Source: Paenibacillus sp. FSL R5-0623 (lineage in GTDB: Bacteria; Bacillota; Bacilli; Paenibacillales; Paenibacillaceae). Taken from it: 64,000 nucleotides of DNA. The DNA lies in contig NZ_CP150233.1 in NCBI RefSeq assembly GCF_037974265.1, positions 4,712,001 through 4,776,000 on the forward strand, written 5' to 3'. A model generated the notes under the pieces. That model was not told where the DNA came from and searched no databases. It saw only the letters and a list, made by a program, of their open reading frames with translations. This document shows positions 50,507-59,254 of the stretch, piece by piece. Within the stretch, counting starts at the first letter, position 1; every line of letters starts with the position of its first letter. The translations under genes and the position numbers were made by a program.

Positions 50507-51013
50507 TTAGGCGTGATTCCGTTGATTTTGCATACGGCGCTGAGTCAGGTAATCACTTTCATAATATGCCAGATCATCGCGCAATTCTTCGTACGTTTTG
50601 GAAACCTCAAGAATGACATCCCGTACTGCACGGATTGGCTTGTCACGGAAACGAATGGCATCTTGTCCTGTGTAAGCGTATCTTCCGTCTTCGGAATAAC
50701 ATTCATTTTTAGGATAGAAAAAGCTGTTTACGCATTGGTGATACGTATTATAAAGAGCCTTTTCGGCAAAATCGACATCAAAGTTGGCACGACGCAGCAC
50801 AACGCCAAGTTTTTCGTAAGAAACTTCAGAAAAAACGAGCAAATGACGGAGATCTGAAAGAAATCCTTTGTAGAAGGCTGTTGATTCTTCCGTCTGATTC
50901 TGATCCAGTTCAGGCAAAGCATTCTCATTCAAAAAATTTTCAATCCGATCGATAGCCGGTTTTAACTTTTCCCTAGTTGACTCACATGTTTTCTGTACAT
51001 TGGCTGCTGACAT
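50507..51013 (-). CDS. DUF3907 family protein (YpuI-like)
   Basis: Cytoplasmic protein of unknown function found across Bacillales. It is 168 aa, mainly helical. The blocks YKGFLSDLRHLLVFSEVSYE, ALYNTYHQCVNSFFYPKNE and YAYTGQDAIRFRDKP match B. subtilis YpuI closely in order and spacing. The C-terminus is a charged helix ending RRMQNQRNHA. ATG 51013 follows AAGGGGGAGC. It has its own terminator. Confidence 0.88.
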   Translation of the reverse strand: MSAANVQKTCESTREKLKPAIDRIENFLNENALPELDQNQTEESTAFYKGFLSDLRHLLVFSEVSYEKLGVVLRRANFDVDFAEKALYNTYHQCVNSFFYPKNECYSEDGRYAYTGQDAIRFRDKPIRAVRDVILEVSKTYEELRDDLAYYESDYLTQRRMQNQRNHA

Positions 51014-51296
51014 AAAGGTAGCTCCCCCTTAAATAAGTCCTTACATATAGGTCGGCCAACGGTGGTTTTCCCCTGACCTTTGAATTCTCAGCTATAATCC
51101 TACCATAAAAAGATGACGAGCGGTATCCCTTAATCATGCTTTCCGCTTCTGCCGTTAAACATGCCTATTATACGCAGTCAGACTTGAACTCGCCTGCATA
51201 AAAATATCCGCTTTTTCTAACGATAGATATAACCAGTGACAACGATGAAGCACTGTTAATGATTGTCCAAAATGAACGAAGGAGGTTCCACCCACC

Positions 51297-53171
51297 ATGT
51301 CCAGACCGAAATGGATTAACTGGGCCCTTGCAGCTGGTGCAGGAGCACTCGCCCTGACGCTTCTGCTTCCAACATCAAATCGTCAAGAACCCAAGCCAAG
51401 TGCCCTGTCAGATTCTGCTCATGAAGAGCACACGAGTAAGCAGCGTCTGAAAGTGCAGGATGTCAAAGCAACCGATCTTCTGACCCGTATGGATGCCAAG
51501 CAACATCTCAGTATCATGCTGGAGAAAACCGCCACAATGAATGCTGCGCAGGTTAGCCGATATGTGAATGATCTCCAAAGTTCACATGAACATATCAGAT
51601 CCATTCATCTCATGAATACCAATGGCTCTTTTAACAAACCCTTTGATCAGGCCTCCACACAAGGAAGCAAGTTGGAACAACAGAAACTTCAACATGCGCT
51701 CAATCTTGCCAAAAAAGCGGTAAACAAACGTCAAAGTTTTGAATCCTCTTCTTTTCCTTTAGGAAAGGAAAAATATTTTGTTATGGGGCAACCCTCCAAA
51801 GATGGCAAAAGAGCTGTCATTGCCTTGTTCAGCCAGAACGTATTAAATGCTGTTGAACAACATCAGCGCAAAAATCTGCGCATGATCCCTTATCCGCGTG
51901 AGGGTAAATTCAAAATTGAATCTGTTCACCCGGATACGCTTAACGAAATCACAGTGAAGACCGGACATGATAATGCCAATGCCAGTCATTTTTATGAAAA
52001 TGAAATCGTCATCCGTTTTCGCCAGGATCCCGGTGAACGGGACATGCGTATCATTAAATCTGATCTGAGAGCGCAATCTGCGCGCAAGCTGGGATACACG
52101 TATGTTTTTCGGTCAGAACACATGAGTTACAAGCAATTGCATAGTTATTTCGAAAGCAAATGGAATCCACTCTATATGGAGCCCCACTATATGTATTTAA
52201 CCAATGATGCCGTAACTGAACAAACAGATGTAACGATACCCAATGACATTTTGTTCTCCGATTATCAGTGGAACCTGCCTGCGATTGAGACAAACAGAGG
52301 TTGGAATATTACCAAAGGAAACAAAGATGTCATCGTTGCAGTGGTTGATACGGGGGTTGATATGAATCATCCTGACCTGAAGGGCAAGCTCCTTGAGGGT
52401 TATAATGTGGTCGAGCCGGGAAGCCAACCGATGGATGATGTGGGACATGGAACACACGTCGCAGGCATTATCGGCGCTATTGTCAACAATAACGAAGGCG
52501 TTGCAGGCATGAGCTGGTATAACAAGGTACTACCGGTTAAAGTACTCGACAACTCAGGTTCTGGTACCACGTATGCCGTTGCCGAAGGCATCATCTGGGC
52601 AGCCGATCATGGAGCCAAAGTTATCAACATGAGTCTGGGCAATTATGCTGATGCGCAATTTCTTCATGATGCCATTAAATACGCTTTTGACCGGGATATC
52701 GTCCTGATTGCAGCCACGGGGAACGATAATACAGAGCGTCCAGGATACCCTGCTGCTTATCCGGAAGTATTTGCCGTATCTGCTACGGACCCGGATATGA
52801 GTAAAGCTTCCTATTCCAACTATGGGGATTATGTAGATGTGATGGCTCCAGGGTCCAGTATCGCCAGTACCTATCCAAACAATCAGTATGCAGCCTTGTC
52901 TGGAACGTCCATGGCTAGCCCCCATGTAGCCGCACTTGCAGGTTTGATCCGTTCGTTGAACCCGGACTTGACCAACACGGAAGTGATGGATTTGATGCGC
53001 CAAAGTGTTATTGACCTCGGTGATCCGGGTCACGACAAGTATTTCGGCTATGGCCAAATCGATGTCTATAAGGCACTGCAAGCCGCATCAGGCAACAGCG
53101 CTCCTTTGCAGTTCTGGCCGCAACATGTCAGACAACAAATGGATAATACGATGAAAAAGTATACTCCTTAA
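51297..53171 (+). CDS. Secreted S8 (subtilisin-like) serine protease with long N-terminal region
   Basis: Extracellular serine endopeptidase. It is 624 aa. The N-terminal helix (WALAAGAGALALTLLL, ~8-24) acts as signal or anchor. Residues ~30-200 are a domain with TMNAAQVSRYVNDLQ and GKEKYFVMGQPSKDGKRAVIALFS that looks like an extracytoplasmic sensor fold. ENEIVIRFRQDPGERDM (~235-300) resembles a fervidolysin-type propeptide. The catalytic domain (~325-590) has Asp351 (VVDTGVD), His384 (GHGTHVAG) and Ser538 (SGTSMASPH), with the oxyanion Asn in ATGND. ATG 51297 has AAGGAGG upstream. It is monocistronic. The 51014-51296 gap (283 bp) holds a TATAAT but no convincing -35. Confidence 0.92.
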   Translation: MSRPKWINWALAAGAGALALTLLLPTSNRQEPKPSALSDSAHEEHTSKQRLKVQDVKATDLLTRMDAKQHLSIMLEKTATMNAAQVSRYVNDLQSSHEHIRSIHLMNTNGSFNKPFDQASTQGSKLEQQKLQHALNLAKKAVNKRQSFESSSFPLGKEKYFVMGQPSKDGKRAVIALFSQNVLNAVEQHQRKNLRMIPYPREGKFKIESVHPDTLNEITVKTGHDNANASHFYENEIVIRFRQDPGERDMRIIKSDLRAQSARKLGYTYVFRSEHMSYKQLHSYFESKWNPLYMEPHYMYLTNDAVTEQTDVTIPNDILFSDYQWNLPAIETNRGWNITKGNKDVIVAVVDTGVDMNHPDLKGKLLEGYNVVEPGSQPMDDVGHGTHVAGIIGAIVNNNEGVAGMSWYNKVLPVKVLDNSGSGTTYAVAEGIIWAADHGAKVINMSLGNYADAQFLHDAIKYAFDRDIVLIAATGNDNTERPGYPAAYPEVFAVSATDPDMSKASYSNYGDYVDVMAPGSSIASTYPNNQYAALSGTSMASPHVAALAGLIRSLNPDLTNTEVMDLMRQSVIDLGDPGHDKYFGYGQIDVYKALQAASGNSAPLQFWPQHVRQQMDNTMKKYTP

Positions 53172-53201
53172 TCGTAATAACTCTACTCAGTAAAAATACA
53201 A

Positions 53202-53238
53202 AAGCAGCTGCGCCCCGGGGCGTACGCTGCTCTTTTGG
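53202..53238 (+). terminator. Rho-independent terminator after the S8 protease gene
   Basis: Outer stem AGCAGC/GCTGCT and inner stem CGCCCC/GGGGCG, followed by CTTTTGG. It is 30 bp past the stop and faces the convergent cotD-like gene. Confidence 0.75.
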
Positions 53239-53271
53239 TTTATATTCATTTCCCCGGGGCACCCGCTGCGC

Positions 53272-53529
53272 TTAGCGCTTGCGAGAAGATGTGCGGGCTT
53301 TACTTGATTTTTTCACGGATTTTTTCTTCGGATTATGGCTGGAAACATAACAAGGGTCTTCTTCTTTGACAACAACAGGATACATGTGGTGATGAATCGG
53401 AACACAGTGATGTTTTTTGATCACTTCAATCGGGTGGATTACAGGCACGATTTGTGGGATGTAATAATCCTCAACAACCTGGATCGGGTCACAGACAATC
53501 GGGCAAAGCGGTGGACAGTAATGGTTCAT
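53272..53529 (-). CDS. CotD-like spore coat protein
   Basis: Probable inner spore coat structural protein. It is 85 aa from ATG 53529 (MNHYCPPLCPIVCDP), with AAGGGAG 11 nt upstream; the open frame extends to 53604 but has no start signal. Composition is rich in His, Pro, Cys and Val (PIHHHMYPVVV), followed by a Lys/Ser/Arg-rich C-tail KKKSVKKSSKARTSSRKR. This His/Pro/Cys pattern matches the CotD family rather than an enzyme. A CATACA (core of SigE/SigK -10 elements) is at 53599-53594. Mother-cell expression is inferred. Confidence 0.72.
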   Translation of the reverse strand: MNHYCPPLCPIVCDPIQVVEDYYIPQIVPVIHPIEVIKKHHCVPIHHHMYPVVVKEEDPCYVSSHNPKKKSVKKSSKARTSSRKR

Positions 53530-53615
53530 TTCAAAACCAACTCCCTTTCTGGTGATACTATAACCTATTGCAGCAGATCGAAAGTGGATTGGATGTATGT
53601 CCATAGTCCGAAAAA

Positions 53616-55136
53616 TTATATAAGCGGTAGCCTGTCCGCCACTGTCCCACCCTGCCCAGGTGTTACTCTGTCAATGACTTGGCACAGTGCACGGAGTCCT
53701 TCACACAAAAGCTCAACGTTTGTTACAGTGAAGCAGATACGCAGACTTGGTGTATCCATCTCTCCTACATAACAGGCGGAACCTGGCAGGAAAGAAACCC
53801 CTGCAGCAAGTGACTGATGATGCAACTCACGCATATCTAGGTTACTCGGAAGTTGAAGCCACAGATTGAGTCCTCCCTCTGGCAAGCGCCATTGCATACC
53901 CGTAGTAGCATGCTGTTCCAGCACTTCGGATGCTGCGCACAAGCGAGAATACAATTCATCCCTTAATCGGGATACATAGGCACCATACTGATTCTGAATG
54001 AAAGATTGCAGCGCCTTTTGTGTAAGCAGCGGACTCCCCAAATCCGCCGTAGATTTTGCGGCCACAAGCCGGGTCAATACACTTCCGTCTGCGATGGCGC
54101 AGGCTATACGGCAACCGGGAGAGAGCACCTTGCTGAAGCTTTTGATATAAACGACATGACCTGTCCCATCCATCGATTTAATGGACGCCGGAGGAGGCTC
54201 ACGAAAATAAAGATCTGCAAAAGGATCATCCTCCAGAATGAGGCAGTGGTAGCTCTGCGCGAGATTAAGAAGCTGTGCACGTCTTCTTGCACTCATCGTG
54301 ATCCCTGTTGGATTGTGATAGGTCGGGATCGTATAGATCAGCTTGGGCGGATAGGTATCACATAATCGGGTCAACAGATCAATACGCATGCCTTCGTCAT
54401 CCATCGGGACCGTAATGATCTTCGCGCCTCTACTCGTAAATACATCAATGGCTCCGGTATAGCTTGGTGCCTCCATGTACACAACATCCCCAGGTCCGAC
54501 AAAAGTTCGTGCCACAAGATCGATCCCCTGCTGAGCACCACTTGTAATTAACATGCGTTCAGGTGCAGCCTGTAGTCCACGCTCGGCAAAATGTTCGGCA
54601 AAGATCTGTCTAAGTTCCCGATCCCCCTGAAAAGATCCGTAAGCTGCCATACGCTCTGTATGATCAGAGGAGAGTCGGTAGGCGCTGTCGATAATCTCGC
54701 GTGTAGGCAACAGTTCAGGCTGAATCGCTGACATATGAAGTTCATACCGTACTTGAGGTGACGTATCAAAATGTCTCCAGAGCTGGGCTCGCGGTAAATA
54801 ATCCACCAGTGCCATCTGCCAATTCCATGACGTACTGGATTCACTATTGGCATTGTTTCGCTGCGTTCGGTCCACATCCTCCATCTGATCCACGTTCAAT
54901 GTACCTCTCACATAACAACCTTTCCCTTGGGAGCAGGTGATCAATTGAATCGCTTCAAGTTCAGCATACGCTTTGGATACAGTGACCAAGCTGACACCCA
55001 AATCCGCGGTCATTTTACGAACAGAAGGAAGTCGGGTTCCGGGTTCAATGAGTCCTGATCTGATGCGATCGGCAATCGTTAGCGCAATCTGCACGTACAA
55101 TTTGGTACTGCTTCCCCGCTTTAATTCAATATGCAT
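53616..55136 (-). CDS. MocR-type (GntR/aminotransferase) transcriptional regulator
   Basis: PLP-dependent regulator with a winged-helix domain fused to a fold-type-I aminotransferase domain. It is 506 aa from ATG 55136 (MHIELKRGSSTKLY), preceded by GGGGGAG. The wHTH (~1-75) contains PGTRLPSVRKMTADLGVS and TVSKAYAELEA. The aminotransferase domain (~130-500) contains ITSGAQQGIDLVART, PTYHNPTGITMS and the PLP lysine in SFSKVLSPGCR. It is divergent from an aminotransferase gene, with repeated 7-mers between them. PdxR and GabR are known MocR members, but no pdxST or gab genes are here, so the regulated pathway is open. Confidence 0.9.
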   Translation of the reverse strand: MHIELKRGSSTKLYVQIALTIADRIRSGLIEPGTRLPSVRKMTADLGVSLVTVSKAYAELEAIQLITCSQGKGCYVRGTLNVDQMEDVDRTQRNNANSESSTSWNWQMALVDYLPRAQLWRHFDTSPQVRYELHMSAIQPELLPTREIIDSAYRLSSDHTERMAAYGSFQGDRELRQIFAEHFAERGLQAAPERMLITSGAQQGIDLVARTFVGPGDVVYMEAPSYTGAIDVFTSRGAKIITVPMDDEGMRIDLLTRLCDTYPPKLIYTIPTYHNPTGITMSARRRAQLLNLAQSYHCLILEDDPFADLYFREPPPASIKSMDGTGHVVYIKSFSKVLSPGCRIACAIADGSVLTRLVAAKSTADLGSPLLTQKALQSFIQNQYGAYVSRLRDELYSRLCAASEVLEQHATTGMQWRLPEGGLNLWLQLPSNLDMRELHHQSLAAGVSFLPGSACYVGEMDTPSLRICFTVTNVELLCEGLRALCQVIDRVTPGQGGTVADRLPLI

Positions 55137-55150
55137 ATGTGCTCCCCCAA

Positions 55151-55229
55151 CTGTTATGATCTTCATTTTACTGTTATAGTGTAGTCCGTCTATTATAGTT
55201 TATAATATCAGTATAACAGTGAATAACAG
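55151..55229. promoter_or_regulatory. Divergent promoter/operator region with four ATAACAG repeats
   Basis: CTGTTAT occurs at 55151-55157 and 55171-55177 (20 bp apart), and its complement ATAACAG at 55213-55219 and 55223-55229 (10 bp apart). The array is thus two direct repeats on each side, facing each other. A-T rich -10-like sequences lie in the middle (TATAAT on plus 55201-55206; TATAAT on minus 55197-55192). This suits a MocR dimer controlling both genes; site function is inferred. Confidence 0.6.
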
Positions 55230-55243
55230 GAGATGAGAATAAC

Positions 55244-56473
55244 ATGAGTATCCCTTGGTCCAAAATGGCACAAAACACCCCGTCCTCTGTCGTTCGCGAC
55301 ATGCTCCAGGCCGCTCAGGCACCTGGAATGATCTCACTAGCCGGTGGATTACCAGCCCAGACTTCATTCCCGCTGGAAGCTATCCGCGTTGCATATGAAA
55401 AAGTATTTATGAGCGGAGCAGCCGCTCTTCAATATGCGGAGACTGAGGGTTACCGTCCTCTTCGCGCCAAAATTGCCGAACGTCTTGAATCCAAGGGCAT
55501 TCCCGCTTCACCCGATCACATGCTTCTCACTACAGGTTCACAGCAATCCATTGACTTGGTTTGCCGCATCCTTCTTGACCCAGGTGACCGCGTATTGGTT
55601 GAATCACCAACCTACCTCGCTGCTCTGCAAGTCATTCATTCCTATCAGGCTGAATCTCACGGTGTAGCCTGTGATGATCACGGTATGTTGCCTGAATCTC
55701 TGGAGGAACAGCTCCAGTCGCATCGTCCAAAACTTGTCTATATTAATCCAACATTCTCCAATCCTACTGGAAAAGTATGGTCACGAGAAAGAAGACAGCA
55801 GGCTGTGGATCTGTGCCGCAAGTATGGTGTACTCATTCTGGAAGATGATCCCTATGGTGAAATTCGGTTCAATCCGGAGCAATTGGATGTCCCTGCACTC
55901 GCAGAACTGGATGCAGTATCCTATGACGGCCCTTCTAACGTTATCTACACCAGTACATTCTCCAAAACGGTAGCACCTGGCCTTCGTACGGGCTGGATAC
56001 TGGCTGCTCCCGATATTGTCAAAATGGCAGCACGAGCCAAACAAGGTGCCGACTTGCACTCCAGCAGCATTGACCAAAGAGCGCTTCATGCACTGCTTGA
56101 ATCTTTCGATCTGGATGCGCATATCCGCCATATTTCAGAGGATTACGAACAACGCATGAAAACACTGACGACTCTCATGGCAGCCAAAGCTTGGGAAGGC
56201 ATCTCGTGGAACTCACCACAAGGTGGCATGTTCTTGTGGCTGCAATTGCCTGAAGGCATGCTGGCAAGCAATCTGTTCACATATGGTATCCAGGAGAAAG
56301 TGTGCATTGTCCCGGGTGATTCCTTCTATGCAGGTACACCAGAGTTAAACCGCATGCGAATCAACTTTACTCATACGGACCCTGAGCTTCTTCCGGAAGC
56401 CGTGGAAAGAATGGATCGCGCCATCCAACGCTGGCATGCTTCCTTGACATCGGACAGTGTTGTTACACTGTAA
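55244..56473 (+). CDS. PLP-dependent aminotransferase (2-aminoadipate/LysN-like family)
   Basis: Fold-type-I aminotransferase of the MocR-related subgroup. It is 409 aa. GLPAQTSFPLEAI opens the fold; TTGSQQSIDLVCRI, NPTFSNPTGKVWS, ILEDDPYGEIRF and the Schiff-base lysine in STFSKTVAPGLRTGW are all present. Homologues are annotated as 2-aminoadipate or branched-chain/aromatic aminotransferases; the true substrate cannot be told from sequence. ATG 55244 follows CAGGAGATGAG. It is divergent from the MocR gene and ends at a very stable terminator. Confidence 0.88.
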   Translation: MSIPWSKMAQNTPSSVVRDMLQAAQAPGMISLAGGLPAQTSFPLEAIRVAYEKVFMSGAAALQYAETEGYRPLRAKIAERLESKGIPASPDHMLLTTGSQQSIDLVCRILLDPGDRVLVESPTYLAALQVIHSYQAESHGVACDDHGMLPESLEEQLQSHRPKLVYINPTFSNPTGKVWSRERRQQAVDLCRKYGVLILEDDPYGEIRFNPEQLDVPALAELDAVSYDGPSNVIYTSTFSKTVAPGLRTGWILAAPDIVKMAARAKQGADLHSSSIDQRALHALLESFDLDAHIRHISEDYEQRMKTLTTLMAAKAWEGISWNSPQGGMFLWLQLPEGMLASNLFTYGIQEKVCIVPGDSFYAGTPELNRMRINFTHTDPELLPEAVERMDRAIQRWHASLTSDSVVTL

Positions 56474-56538
56474 TGAACTGTCATAAACGTTTTGCTATCC
56501 ACTAGCGTATGAAGGTTAATGACTTGATATGAGAAACA

Positions 56539-56585
56539 AAAATAAGGCGGCATGCCCGAGAATCTCGGGCATGCCGCCTTATTTT
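56539..56585. terminator. Very stable bidirectional terminator
   Basis: Perfect 22-bp inverted repeat (arms 56539-56560 and 56564-56585) with a 3-nt center AAT. Both strands end in T-rich tails (TTATTTTA on plus, TTATTTTTG on minus). It serves the aminotransferase on plus and probably rnpB on minus. The remaining gap to rnpB shows nothing else. Confidence 0.92.
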
Positions 56586-56721
56586 ATAGAACCTGTTATC
56601 AACAGGAGTTATGTTTGTTCAGATGTTCATGGGTCCTTCTGATCAGTCAGGCCATCGGATGATTCATACGAGTTGTCCTCGACTGATAGGTGGACTACAT
56701 TGTGTTGCTATGATGTTGTTG

Positions 56722-57148
56722 TTGCAGTTAGGAAAGCTTACCGTAAGCCGGGTTCTGTGCTCTTCGTGGTTCATACGGGAACTACCCTCCCACCAGAAGC
56801 GACAATCATCTATCTAGGCCATACATTGCTGCACAGCTCAAGCGACCAACCTAGACACACCTCGGGCTAAGGTTGCCTCCTCCGAAAAGGCGGCTGTGTC
56901 CCATTAGGTCTTGCTCCAGATGGGGTTTACCAGGAACGAAGTCACCAGCGTTCCTCGGGGTCTCTTACACCTCGGTTCCATCCTTGCCTGTGCCGGAAAA
57001 TCCGGCCATCGGCGGTCCATTTCTGTGGCACTATCCTTCAACTCGCGCTGACTGGACGTTATCCAGCATCCTGCCCTGTGGAGCCCGGACTTTCCTCTCG
57101 TGGCAACAAAGGCCACCAGCGATTGTCTGTCAAACTTTCCGAACAACA
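56722..57148 (-). ncRNA. rnpB: RNase P RNA, bacterial class B
   Basis: Catalytic RNA of RNase P that removes tRNA 5' leaders. On the minus strand the conserved block GAGGAAAGTCCGGGCTCC (P4 5' side, ~57100-57083) is followed by ACAGGGCAGGATGCTGG, and later by GGAGGGTAGTTCC and AGAACCCGGCTTACG near the 3' end (P4 3' side, tRNA-CCA contact). The ends pair as P1 through GGAAAG/CTTTCC and GTTGTT/AACAAC. Ends are approximate to about 10 nt. The 5' end agrees with the start site of the promoter at 57155-57183. Open frames crossing this locus are ignored. Confidence 0.94.
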
Positions 57149-57154
57149 TTACAT

Positions 57155-57183
57155 AGTATACAGGCATTTAGGTTCCCAGACAA
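57155..57183 (-). promoter_or_regulatory. SigA-type promoter of rnpB
   Basis: Minus-strand TTGTCT (57183-57178), 17 bp, TATACT (57160-57155). The expected start, about 7 nt after the -10, falls at ~57148, where the RNase P RNA P1 helix begins. Confidence 0.78.
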
Positions 57184-57220
57184 GCTTAATATTACTGGAA
57201 GCCGTACATCAACGGTCTTT

Positions 57221-58336
57221 TTAGATAAACTGGAATACTTCCGTATTTACCTCAGAAGCCGTAACTTGCGTATCATATCGTTTTTCTTCCAAACGGGAAC
57301 GAATCCAGTCCGCTGTTTTTGGTTTCATAATCTTCTCGGAATTATGTCCCGGGTCGATGATACACATACCTGCCATTAACGCATCATGAGCCGTGTGGTA
57401 ATCGATATCTCCAGTCACAATAACATCCGCACCTTTGAAGCGGGCAGTAAGCGCATAACGGCTGCCAGAGCCGCCAAGAACCGCAGCTTTTTTGATCTGC
57501 TTGTTCAGATCTCCTACTACACGCACATGAGGCACATGGAATTGGGTCTTCACAACCTCCACAAGCTCACCTAATGTCTTAGGTTCCCTAAGGGGTCCCA
57601 AGCGTCCCAAACCAAGCGTACGGCCCTTTAAATCCATTGCATAGAGGTCATAGGCGACTTCCTCATACGGATGAGCCTTAAGCATCGCCTGAACGACCTT
57701 ACTGCGCAGACTTTGGGGTACGATGGTCTCAATCCGCATTTCTTCCACACGTTCCATCTGCCCTTGGGTACCGATAAACGGTTGAGTCCCTTCACCAGGT
57801 ACAAACGTTCCTGTACCTTCCGTGTTGAAGCTGCACTTGTTATATTGACCGATACTCCCCGCTCCGGCTTCCAGAATGGCCTGAAGAACCTGTTCATGAT
57901 GGGTACGAGGCACAAACACAGCCAGCTTGTACAGATGATCTGTGTGTACATCTTCCAGCGATTCTTTACTCTCAATGCCAAGTGCCTCGGCCATCCAGTC
58001 ATTCATACCACCCTCGGCCACATCCAGGTTCGTATGACTGATATAGACAGCAATATCATGCTTAATCAGCTTTTCATACAATTTACCCATAGGTGTATCT
58101 GTACTCAGTGACTTAACCGGACGGAAAATGATCGCGTGATGAGCGATAATCAGGTTGGCACCGATACGAATCGCTTCCTCCACCACTTCATCCGTCACAT
58201 CCAAAGCTACTAATACGTGACTGATTTCTTTTTGCAAACTGCCGAGCTGCAGACCAATGCGGTCATCCGGTACAGCCAGATGTTTGGGAGCGAGTTGCTC
58301 CATCAGTTGAATTACAGTTTGACCTTTGGCAAACAT
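57221..58336 (-). CDS. Nif3-like dinuclear metal center protein (YqfO)
   Basis: Hexameric protein with a di-metal site; GTP cyclohydrolase I type 2-related family, cellular role unclear. It is 371 aa. Metal-ligand motifs are IIAHHAIIF (His pair), SHTNLDVA, TGDIDYHTAHDA and a late DPGHNSEK. Between the two Nif3 halves (~125-235) is an inserted PII-like ferredoxin domain starting YKLAVFVPRTHHEQVL, typical of the long Firmicute form. ATG 58336 lies 25 bp inside the 3' end of trmK, with GAAGGAGG upstream. The same trmK-nif3 pair occurs in B. subtilis (yqfN-yqfO). Confidence 0.93.
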   Translation of the reverse strand: MFAKGQTVIQLMEQLAPKHLAVPDDRIGLQLGSLQKEISHVLVALDVTDEVVEEAIRIGANLIIAHHAIIFRPVKSLSTDTPMGKLYEKLIKHDIAVYISHTNLDVAEGGMNDWMAEALGIESKESLEDVHTDHLYKLAVFVPRTHHEQVLQAILEAGAGSIGQYNKCSFNTEGTGTFVPGEGTQPFIGTQGQMERVEEMRIETIVPQSLRSKVVQAMLKAHPYEEVAYDLYAMDLKGRTLGLGRLGPLREPKTLGELVEVVKTQFHVPHVRVVGDLNKQIKKAAVLGGSGSRYALTARFKGADVIVTGDIDYHTAHDALMAGMCIIDPGHNSEKIMKPKTADWIRSRLEEKRYDTQVTASEVNTEVFQFI

Positions 58337-59070
58337 GCCAAAACCTCCTTCAAGTTTGCGATAAGACGCTCTACCTCAGCCGCCTTGTCCCGGGAAGAAT
58401 CCTGATCGGATTTGGAGATCGAGTTTACAACCCCTTGCAGCTTGATGATCTCACTTTCCCATTTGGCAAAAAATACATCCGATGGACGATCCACCAAATA
58501 AGGTCCCATCCGCAGCAGCAAATCTTCCGTTAATTCTGCCCCGCCTTGAAGCGGACGTGCACGATACACCTCTACATTGGCAATCGGGCTTACGGATTGT
58601 GGCATCGCCGTTATAATCTCATAGATCTTGCCATCTTCTTCGAGCAATTGTTCTGCTACAACCACCCAGTGATGCTCCAACAACCAGCGTCTCAGGATAT
58701 CCTCTCCCACATTTGGTTGCAAAATAAGTAACTGGACTCCTTCCAGTTTGGATAAACCTCGGTCCAAAATAGAGGCAATCAGGGCCCCACCCATGCCTGC
58801 AATGGTGATGACATCCACTTCTCCTGCAGAGATTACATCCAATCCGTCTCCACGGCGTACCGTTATTTTTTCTTTCAGGCCAGCATCACTGACTTGTTTG
58901 CATGCAGCATCATAAGGTCCAGGATTGACTTCCCCGGCTACTGCACTTGCAGCTTTCCCACTTCGGATTGCGGCTACTGGCAGCAGCGCGTGGTCTGAAC
59001 CGATATCAGCCAAGCGGCTGCCATCGGGAATTTGATCATGTATTCGCTGTAATCGATTCGAAAGTTTCAT
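58312..59070 (-). CDS. trmK: tRNA (adenine(22)-N(1))-methyltransferase TrmK
   Basis: SAM-dependent enzyme that methylates A22 of tRNA. It is 252 aa from ATG 59070 (MKLSNRLQRIHDQIP); the longer open frame has no start signal. The SAM-binding motif is RLADIGSDHALLPVAA. ITIAGMGGALIASIL, LILQPNVGEDILRRWL and KIYEIITA are typical of the COG2384 family. A C-terminal coiled coil covers ~200-250. It overlaps nif3 by 25 bp. A possible promoter (TTGAAA, 17 bp, TTTTAT) lies after the sigA terminator. Confidence 0.92.
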   Translation of the reverse strand: MKLSNRLQRIHDQIPDGSRLADIGSDHALLPVAAIRSGKAASAVAGEVNPGPYDAACKQVSDAGLKEKITVRRGDGLDVISAGEVDVITIAGMGGALIASILDRGLSKLEGVQLLILQPNVGEDILRRWLLEHHWVVVAEQLLEEDGKIYEIITAMPQSVSPIANVEVYRARPLQGGAELTEDLLLRMGPYLVDRPSDVFFAKWESEIIKLQGVVNSISKSDQDSSRDKAAEVERLIANLKEVLACLPKVKL

Positions 59071-59195
59071 GAAGCACCTACACCATTCATTTAATTTATT
59101 GATTTGCATTGAACAAGGAAAAGCGATAAAATAAAATCCAATAAAACATTTCAAGGATGAATTTCCAAAACCAAGAAATCAAGACGTTTAAATTA

Positions 59196-59246
59196 AAAAT
59201 AAAGGAGACCCCGCCGCCGCTAAAGCGTCTTGCGGAAAGTCTCCCA
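59196..59246 (-). terminator. Rho-independent terminator after sigA
   Basis: Minus-strand GGAGAC/GTCTCC outer stem with an inner GC-rich part (CGC/GCG), followed by TTTATTTTT. It begins 9 bp past the sigA stop. Confidence 0.75.
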
Positions 59247-59254
59247 TAGTTCGA

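Noticed and set aside
56904..57167. Short open frames on both strands across 56611-57379
   Set aside because: They fall in the RNase P RNA gene, whose conserved blocks explain the sequence.
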